DNA from: an uncultured Eubacteriales bacterium
GTDB lineage: Bacteria; Bacillota; Clostridia; Peptostreptococcales; Anaerovoracaceae
NCBI GenBank assembly: GCA_900318105.1
Contig: ONJG01000001.1
Span: 18,309-82,308 of the forward strand
Length of the DNA: 64,000 bases
Direction: 5' to 3'
The notes under the pieces were generated by a model. That model did no database searches, was not told the origin of the DNA, and saw only the letters and a program-made list of their open reading frames with translations. Positions within the stretch are counted from its first letter, which is position 1, and every line of letters starts with the position of its first letter. Shown here in pieces: positions 58,613 to 64,000 of the stretch. The position numbers and the translations under genes were made by a program.

Positions 58613-59977
58613 ATGGCTAAAAAGACAGAGACTAAGGTAAAACCTGAGTCAGTTGATGCTGAAAAGAAAGCAACAGAAACAGAAGATGCAGTAAAAGAAG
58701 GCTTCGGAGAAAGGCACATAACAGATGAGGAAATCGAAGCCGCAATTAAAGAAGACAAAGAAAACGCAAAAAAGAAAAATCCCTGGGTAGGAAAGCTCAT
58801 AGTTATCGGCTTTTTCCTGGCATTGGTTGCAATTTACTTCATGGTGCCGAGCGTACATGAATGGGTAAACAGCGTGCTGGAGATGTTCAGAACCGGTAAC
58901 TTTTCGGCGATGAGACAGTTCATAGCCAAGTATGGCAAATGGGCTATGCTGATATCCTCACTTCTGATGATATTCCAGTCGCTCGCCGCACCGCTTCCTG
59001 CTTTTTTCATTACACTTACAAACGCCAACCTCTTCGGCTGGTGGCAGGGCTGCATCCTTTCATGGGCTTCATCCATGGCAGGTGCCGTTCTCTGCTTCTA
59101 TATCGCAAGAATACTCGGAAGAGACATCGTGGAGAAGATATGCACCAAAGGCGCACTGCTTTCCGTGGAACAGTTCTTCGAGAAATACGGCACCAAGTGC
59201 ATACTGATTGCAAGACTTCTTCCGTTTATCTCGTTTGACGTTGTATCGTATGCTGCCGGCCTCACTGCCATGGACTTCTGGAGCTTTTTCATAGCAACAG
59301 GAGTGGGACAGCTTCCGGCATGCGTCGTATACTCATATGTCGGCGGCATGCTTACCGGTGGTGCCCAGAAAATGTTCATCGGACTGCTTTGCCTCTTTGC
59401 ACTTGCTATACTGGTTGTCCTCATCAGACAGGTCTATCAGGCAAATGAAAAGAAAAAACAGGAAGCTGCTGAGGCAGCAGGCGAAGTATATGTGAAGCCC
59501 AAATTCAACTGGACACAGTGTGTCACAAAAACATATGCCGCAGCATTTATCGCCATGACACTCTCGATTATTCTCGGCAAATGGGCATGGCTCAACATGC
59601 GCATTAACATGGGCTGGATATTCATCGGACTCTGGCTGATTCTCGCAGTTGTACTGTACTTTATCAAGAGACTCAATGTCGGCATCAAGTTCAGTGTGAC
59701 CAATGTTGCAGTCAATGTGATACTGCAGGCGCTCCTGATCGGCACAAAGGGTCTCTTCATCACACCTGCATCCAGGATCCGTGAAGGATTCATGCTCAGC
59801 AGTGACGTTAGCTTCCACACCATAAATACGTTTATTCTTATCTTCGCAATTGTGGGAATGGCCCTGGTGGTATTTATGAATCTCCGCAAGAGCCCGGAAG
59901 AAGGAACCCTGCCTGCTGCAACAGAAGACAAGTGTGCCGATAATAGCAGCAAAGCTGAGGATACAAGCGCAGCATAG
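58613..59977 (+). CDS. VTT-domain (TVP38/DedA-like) membrane protein with extra C-terminal spans
   Basis: A 454-residue membrane protein. Residues 1-57 are a charged Lys/Glu cytoplasmic tail; a span lies at about 62-82; the VTT core at about 110-250 (LAAPLPAFFITLTNANLFG, GAVLCFYIARILGRDIV, RLLPFISFDVVSYAAGLTAMDF); and residues about 300-430 add three to four spans plus an acidic tail. VTT proteins are linked to lipid scrambling and flux of polar lipid carriers. GAAAGAAGG precedes ATG. A second VTT gene follows by 15 bp. Confidence 0.85.
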   Translation: MAKKTETKVKPESVDAEKKATETEDAVKEGFGERHITDEEIEAAIKEDKENAKKKNPWVGKLIVIGFFLALVAIYFMVPSVHEWVNSVLEMFRTGNFSAMRQFIAKYGKWAMLISSLLMIFQSLAAPLPAFFITLTNANLFGWWQGCILSWASSMAGAVLCFYIARILGRDIVEKICTKGALLSVEQFFEKYGTKCILIARLLPFISFDVVSYAAGLTAMDFWSFFIATGVGQLPACVVYSYVGGMLTGGAQKMFIGLLCLFALAILVVLIRQVYQANEKKKQEAAEAAGEVYVKPKFNWTQCVTKTYAAAFIAMTLSIILGKWAWLNMRINMGWIFIGLWLILAVVLYFIKRLNVGIKFSVTNVAVNVILQALLIGTKGLFITPASRIREGFMLSSDVSFHTINTFILIFAIVGMALVVFMNLRKSPEEGTLPAATEDKCADNSSKAEDTSAA

Positions 59978-59992
59978 GCGGATATAAGCGAG

Positions 59993-60682
59993 ATGGATTG
60001 GATCCGCAAGAATACAAAACTGATAATATTCTGCATCATCATTGCTGCCATACTCGTGCTCAATCACATATTCGGATGGTCAAAGTATCTGAGCAACTCA
60101 GAGAACCTGAAGTTTCTCTCATCCATGATACATGATCATTTCGCACTGGCTGCACTGATATACATGGGCATTACGATTGTTGCATGTGTTGTACTGGCGC
60201 TGCCCGGAGTGACATTTGCCATACTGGCAGGTGTGCTCTTCGGACCGTGGTGGGGGACACTGTTCTGCCTCATAGCCACCACGCTCGGCGCGATAATAGC
60301 ATTCATCGTCGGCAGGTTCTTTTTGCAGGACTCCATCAAACCGATGGTAGAGAAAAACAAAACTCTCAAAAAACTGCTTTTTGATGATGTCGGAAAAAGC
60401 GACATAGTGCTGCTCGCCATAACAAGGCTCGTTCCGATTTTTCCGTATAACATCCAGAATTTTGCTTATGGGATTACGGACATGAAGCTGGCACATTATT
60501 CGTTATATACATTCATGTTTATGATACCGGGAGTTGCCCTCTATACAATAGGGACCGCAGGCTTTACATCCGAAGGCAACAAAATGCTTTACTTCGGAAT
60601 TGCCGCGGGACTGCTGGTACTTGTACTGTTTCTCGGATGGTTTATCAGGAAGAAATATCTGGGAGACAGCGAAGAGAGATAA
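59993..60682 (+). CDS. VTT-domain (TVP38/TMEM64) membrane protein
   Basis: A 229-residue TVP38-type protein with spans at about 8-25, 45-65, 70-95, 155-180 and 200-222. Core motifs: LPGVTFAILAGVLFGPWWGTLFCLIATTLGAIIAFIVGRFF and TRLVPIFPYNIQNFAYGITDM. It is the standard compact form, in contrast to its 454-residue neighbour, and the two are probably cotranscribed. Two dissimilar VTT proteins in one operon suggest division of labour; inference only. Confidence 0.88.
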   Translation: MDWIRKNTKLIIFCIIIAAILVLNHIFGWSKYLSNSENLKFLSSMIHDHFALAALIYMGITIVACVVLALPGVTFAILAGVLFGPWWGTLFCLIATTLGAIIAFIVGRFFLQDSIKPMVEKNKTLKKLLFDDVGKSDIVLLAITRLVPIFPYNIQNFAYGITDMKLAHYSLYTFMFMIPGVALYTIGTAGFTSEGNKMLYFGIAAGLLVLVLFLGWFIRKKYLGDSEER

Positions 60683-60739
60683 TAAGGCGTGAGCTTTATT
60701 ATATAAAATAATTTTTATAAGTTGAAAGGAGCAATTTCA

Positions 60740-61435
60740 ATGAAAAAGAGGTTTTTTGCATTTGCGATCGCAGTAGCAATGATTTTTGCACTGACAGCCT
60801 GCGGCGGAAGCCAGACAGAGTCTTCAGAGCCGGCTGAATCCGAAACAGCTACTGAGGAGACTGCAGCAGAAGAGACAGATTACTCACAGATCATAACCGA
60901 TACTGCAAAGCAGACAGTAACTGTTTATGCTCAGGTTAATGGTAAGTACTTCACAGAGAACAGCAGACACGGTGTTGTATTCAAGGACGGATCCAATGGT
61001 GAGAAGTGCATCTTCAGAGGACTCTGCTCAGAGAAGGATTTCTACGGTCAGATGATCGCTGCCGGTTTTGAGCCGGGAGACAACCTGCCTGTACCTTGCG
61101 AAGATGATGCCATCATCGAGGGTCAGCCGCTTAGCGTTACTGTCACATGGGAAGGACAGGATGAGCCTGTACCTTTCGAAAAGTGCATCAAGACAGGTGA
61201 CGGAAAAGAATACATTGGCGACTGGAGATTCGGCGGAAACATCAAGAAGGCTTATGCTGCCAACACAGGATGCATCCTCTGCATCGAGTCCTGCCCGGTT
61301 GGTATCGTTTCCAATGCTGCATACGGCTATGGTGTAATCGAAAACACCAAAAAACAGCAGTTCTTCGGAAATGACGAAGTAGTTCCTGAAGACGGTACAA
61401 TCGTACAGATTACTTTTGCACCTAGGGCTGAGTAA
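60740..61435 (+). CDS. Lipoprotein with YdjY-like Cys-motif domain
   Basis: A 231-residue protein. The signal ends in lipobox LTAC, then an acidic Ser/Glu/Thr linker to about residue 45. The domain (VNGKYFTENSRHGVVFKDGSNGEKCIFRGLCSEKDFY, TVTWEGQDEPVPFEKCI, NTGCILCIESCPVGIVSNAAYG) resembles, from memory, the YdjY domain, where the CxxCxxxCP motif suggests an Fe-S or metal site on the outer face. AAAGGAG lies 9 nt before ATG 60740. Downstream sit an FtsX-like ABC transporter and DUF4418, likely its functional partners. Confidence 0.75.
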   Translation: MKKRFFAFAIAVAMIFALTACGGSQTESSEPAESETATEETAAEETDYSQIITDTAKQTVTVYAQVNGKYFTENSRHGVVFKDGSNGEKCIFRGLCSEKDFYGQMIAAGFEPGDNLPVPCEDDAIIEGQPLSVTVTWEGQDEPVPFEKCIKTGDGKEYIGDWRFGGNIKKAYAANTGCILCIESCPVGIVSNAAYGYGVIENTKKQQFFGNDEVVPEDGTIVQITFAPRAE

Positions 61436-61457
61436 TAATACTGTTTAACGGTTTAAA

Positions 61458-61485
61458 TGAGAGCCCTGAATAATCAGGGCTCTCA
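61458..61485 (+). terminator. Hairpin after the lipoprotein gene
   Basis: Twelve-base arms TGAGAGCCCTGA and TCAGGGCTCTCA with loop ATAA; the T-run is short, so partial read-through into the ABC genes is possible. Confidence 0.75.
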
Positions 61486-61536
61486 CTTATTAATTCAGGT
61501 AAAACACGAAATGTGATTGGGGTTCATAATATAAAA

Positions 61537-62736
61537 ATGATTCATCTGATATGGAATAACATAGCAAGACGCAAAAATCAGTCAATACTGACGATTGCGA
61601 TTACCGCGCTTACGGTCTTTACATTTGTACTTATTTTCGGTGTTTTCGTCACCACAAGGCAGGGGCTGAACAAGAGCAGCGAGAGGCTGGGCGCAGATGC
61701 GATAATCGTACCTACAGGAGCTGATATTGACGGATACAGCCTGCTGTTTACCTCAAATCCCGAAAGCGTATATATGGACATTGGGATAATGGATGAAGTA
61801 AAGAAGCTGGACGGAGTTGCTGAAGTAAGCCCGCAGTTCTTCTCTCAGACAGTGGACGGAGGTTGCTGTGATTTCGGCACATCCATGAGGCTGGTTGGAT
61901 TCGATCCGGAAAGCGACTTCATTTTAAAGGCCCTGATGAACAAGAGAGAGTATGACAAGTTAGGTGAAAACGATATTGTGCTCGGAGGTAATTTCACAGA
62001 TTATGTGGGTAAAGAAAGCAGGGTTCTGAATAAGCTTTTCCACGTTGCAGGTGAACTCTATCCCACGGGCACGGGTATGGATGATACAGTCTTTATGAGA
62101 ATCGACAGAGCCAGGACAATAACGGAAGAATCCGAAAACCTGGATGTTATTCCCGAAGGAAGCGATTCATCGAGGCTCATATCTGCAATCATGGTTAAGC
62201 TGGATGAGGGAGTCGAGCCGGCCGTATTCGCCAATGATTTTCTGTTCACCGACATAGATGCAGAATGCATAGCAACTTCAGATACTGTCGCTTCACTCCA
62301 GGAGCAGTTAAGTAATACATCTGCGGTTATGTTCGCTGTCTGGATAGCTCTTCTTGCTGTAGCTGTCTTATCGCTTGTCGGAAGATTCAGCGCGCTTGCA
62401 AAAGACAGGAAAAAGGAAACCGGTCTTATGAGGGCCATAGGCGTTCAGAAAAAGACCGTATTTGGTCTTATACTTGGCGAGGCCTGCACCATGGCTCTGA
62501 TAGGAGGAGCTATAGGAAGTATAGCAGCATGCCTCGTGTTAAACCCGGTAATGAGTCATATTCAGGAGACATTTAAACTGCCACCATCGGTGTGGAGTCC
62601 GGAAATGACTGTCCTTGCAGGGGTACTCGGAGTGGTGCTGGCTGTCGTTATATGTTTTGCAGCAGCTCTGAGACCGGCAGCTGAAAGTGCATCACTCGAG
62701 CCGCAGGCGGCCATAACACAGGGCGAGGTGAACTGA
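61537..62736 (+). CDS. FtsX/MacB-like ABC transporter permease
   Basis: A 399-residue permease with the MacB layout: one N-terminal span (about 18-42), a large extracellular domain (about 45-265, QFFSQTVDGGCCDFGTSMRLVGFDPES), and three C-terminal spans (about 270-390) with the FtsX motif KETGLMRAIGVQKKTVFGLILGEA. Such permeases move lipids or peptides or transmit mechanical signals instead of importing solutes. ATG 61537 starts the hydrophobic-preceding segment; a GTG 24 nt earlier is possible. The stop overlaps the ATPase start (TGATG). Confidence 0.88.
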   Translation: MIHLIWNNIARRKNQSILTIAITALTVFTFVLIFGVFVTTRQGLNKSSERLGADAIIVPTGADIDGYSLLFTSNPESVYMDIGIMDEVKKLDGVAEVSPQFFSQTVDGGCCDFGTSMRLVGFDPESDFILKALMNKREYDKLGENDIVLGGNFTDYVGKESRVLNKLFHVAGELYPTGTGMDDTVFMRIDRARTITEESENLDVIPEGSDSSRLISAIMVKLDEGVEPAVFANDFLFTDIDAECIATSDTVASLQEQLSNTSAVMFAVWIALLAVAVLSLVGRFSALAKDRKKETGLMRAIGVQKKTVFGLILGEACTMALIGGAIGSIAACLVLNPVMSHIQETFKLPPSVWSPEMTVLAGVLGVVLAVVICFAAALRPAAESASLEPQAAITQGEVN

Positions 62737-63398
62737 TGATTTGCGAACTGAAAAAAATAGAGAAGAAATACAACAAAGGGGAGGAGGTTATACCTCTCCG
62801 TGATATAAACCTTGAAGCACAATCCGGAGACTTCATCGTAATCGAAGGTCCGTCAGGCACGGGAAAGAGCACTCTCCTGTATGTCATCGGCAGCCTTCTT
62901 AAAAGCGATGCGGGGGATTTAATCATAAACGGAAGAAACACTGCTGAACTCAGCGAGGCTGAGCTGACAGACATGCGTGCTCGGGAGATAGGTTTTGTTT
63001 TCCAGGACAGCAATATGATACAGGCTCTTACTTTGAAGGAGAATCTTGAGTTTGCCGAGAGAACGGGAAAGGGCAGAAAAGGATACGAATCAAAAGCAGA
63101 AGAGTACCTCAGGAAGCTCGGACTCGATGACAGAGCAGACTACCTGCCTTATCAGCTGTCGGGCGGACAGAAGAGAAGAGCGATGGTCGCAAGAGCACTT
63201 ATCAATTCACCAAAACTGATACTGGCCGATGAGCCCACTAATGATCTGGATGAAAAGTGGGCACAGAAGGTCATAGATTTGCTGAAAGATGAGTGCAGAA
63301 AAGGTGCGGCAGTAATAATGGTGACTCATAATGACAAGTGGCTTGATGATGCCACAAAGAAATACAGTCTGTCGGATGGAATTCTGAAATCAATATAG
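62736..63398 (+). CDS. LolD/MacB-type ABC ATPase
   Basis: A 220-residue ATPase partnering the preceding permease. Walker A GPSGTGKS at about residues 37-44, signature LSGGQKRRAMVARAL, Walker B LILADEPTNDLD and switch His in VTHND. It overlaps the permease by 1 nt. DUF4418 follows by about 20 bp. Confidence 0.93.
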   Translation: MICELKKIEKKYNKGEEVIPLRDINLEAQSGDFIVIEGPSGTGKSTLLYVIGSLLKSDAGDLIINGRNTAELSEAELTDMRAREIGFVFQDSNMIQALTLKENLEFAERTGKGRKGYESKAEEYLRKLGLDDRADYLPYQLSGGQKRRAMVARALINSPKLILADEPTNDLDEKWAQKVIDLLKDECRKGAAVIMVTHNDKWLDDATKKYSLSDGILKSI

Positions 63399-63420
63399 TT
63401 AAAAGCGATCGGAGGTTATG

Positions 63421-63834
63421 ATGAGAGAGAAGATTATACCAATCATTCAGACAGTGCTTGCACTTGCAATAATAGGAGCAGAGAAGATATGGGCGCCGGT
63501 GTGCACCGGCCTGCTGGATCTTGCGAACGGGAATCAGACACACATGAAGTGCTGGTTTTCCTCGCAAGCGGTTCTTATGATTGCGCTTGTTCTGATTGCA
63601 ATTATTGTGACGATGTTTTTCGTTGAAGCATCTTCCCGTAAAAAAATACAGATTGCTGCCATAACAGCAGCCATAATTATGCCACTTACCTTTACGAAGG
63701 TAATAGGTATGTGCATGATGGAGGGAATGGCATGTCACAGCACTTCAATGTGGGTAATAGTCCTGTCAGCTGTTATAGCAGTACTCGGAATTACCGATAT
63801 CCTTAAAGGCGGAAGGAATCAGATTCCGAAATAA
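63421..63834 (+). CDS. DUF4418 membrane protein
   Basis: A 137-residue protein with four spans and conserved cysteines: VCTG after the first span, MKCWFSSQA, and GMCMMEGMACHST near the fourth. DUF4418 genes commonly sit with FtsX/LolD-like ABC pairs in Firmicutes; the role is unknown, with exposed Cys/Met suggestive of metal or thiol chemistry (inference). GGAGG precedes; ATG 63421 has better spacing than ATG 63418. Confidence 0.85.
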   Translation: MREKIIPIIQTVLALAIIGAEKIWAPVCTGLLDLANGNQTHMKCWFSSQAVLMIALVLIAIIVTMFFVEASSRKKIQIAAITAAIIMPLTFTKVIGMCMMEGMACHSTSMWVIVLSAVIAVLGITDILKGGRNQIPK

Positions 63835-63864
63835 AACGCATTCAGATTATCAAAGATGATAAAG

Positions 63865-64000
63865 GCCTGCCATCGCTGGCAGGCTCAGACTGTAGACAAA
63901 GTCTCGATCAAACGGTCGAGGCTTTTCTCTTGCGCGAGTCTGCTCAGAGAGACCCGCGCTGGCGGCGGGCACTACTAAGCCCAGCCGACAGCTATAGAGC
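63865..64000. other. Hairpin-rich non-coding end of the window
   Basis: GCCTGCCA (63865-63872) with TGGCAGGC (63877-63884) is a perfect hairpin, then AGACT/AGTCT near 63887-63904 and CTCGA/TCGAG near 63904-63922. No coding frame is evident. It may be a terminator followed by the end of a mobile element or a structured RNA cut by the window edge. Confidence 0.45.

Noticed and set aside
63900-64000. Start of a 16S rRNA gene (GCGCTGGCGGCGGGC)
   Set aside because: The flanking sequence lacks the AGAGTTTGATC and GATGAACGCTGGCGGC context.

Overview
The window reads as chromosome of a strictly anaerobic, amino-acid and purine fermenting Clostridia-type Firmicute. Reasons: AGGAGG-like ribosome sites with TTG/GTG starts, TTGACA/TATAAT-like promoters, intrinsic terminators, an electron-bifurcating NfnAB pair, butyrate kinase, YitT, a YtrA-type GntR with its ABC operon, SpoIIE-type PP2C phosphatases and a selenocysteine-encoding selD. 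The lineage placement is inference. Genes are dense on both strands. I found no rRNA, tRNA, CRISPR array, phage or intact insertion sequence.

Layout. 1-2.9 kb: end of carbamate kinase, a YheO-like regulator and the divergent YgeY hydrolase, parts typical of selenium-linked purine/urate catabolic clusters. 3-5 kb: xpt-pyrB-pyrI. 5-5.4 kb: an unusual 75-bp palindromic repeat array, then a palindromic operator and a 27-bp triple repeat. 5.4-15.4 kb: molybdenum block (ModE-like regulator, MoeA-like, permuted XdhC, MoaA, MOSC-MogA fusion, ModABC, MoaC) with an AIM24-like protein and a membrane PP2C phosphatase embedded. 16-21 kb: zinc alcohol dehydrogenase with a CobW-type GTPase, NfnAB, nitroreductase. 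22-31.9 kb: YitT, a PrdA-like fragment, GntR-ABC operon, SDR remnant, PutP, a secreted peptidase-like protein, DUF1015, an aminotransferase. 32-36 kb: butyrate kinase, UraA, Sec-containing SelD, LysR. 37-42.4 kb: thrC diverging from lysC-asd-hom. 42.4-42.9 kb: a probable structured non-coding RNA on the minus strand. 43-46.3 kb: LarE-LarB-LarC1-NnrD. 46.4-54.9 kb: cysteine-cluster protein, Fe-S aldo/keto reductase, MBL hydrolase, dead CDF transporter, fructosamine-kinase-like protein, second PP2C phosphatase with the missing half of LarC, PNP, HD protein, serine acetyltransferase. 55-63.8 kb: an uncommon set with Fe-S/CCG protein, DUF2064-GT2 fusion, APH-type kinase, two VTT membrane proteins, then a Cys-motif lipoprotein, FtsX-like permease, ATPase and DUF4418 protein.

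How it fits together. Molybdate import, molybdopterin synthesis, XdhC-type maturation, SelD and YgeY together point to selenium-dependent molybdenum hydroxylases acting on purines or related heterocycles. Xpt, PNP and a nucleobase permease supply purine/pyrimidine salvage. The lar genes make the nickel-pincer cofactor for a LarA-type racemase that is not in the window. The two regulatory observations I trust most are one 24-bp inverted repeat shared by the modE-led and modA-led operons, and the in-frame UGA of selD. The most novel-looking items are the 75-bp hairpin array and the ~385-nt minus-strand RNA with its own promoter and terminator.
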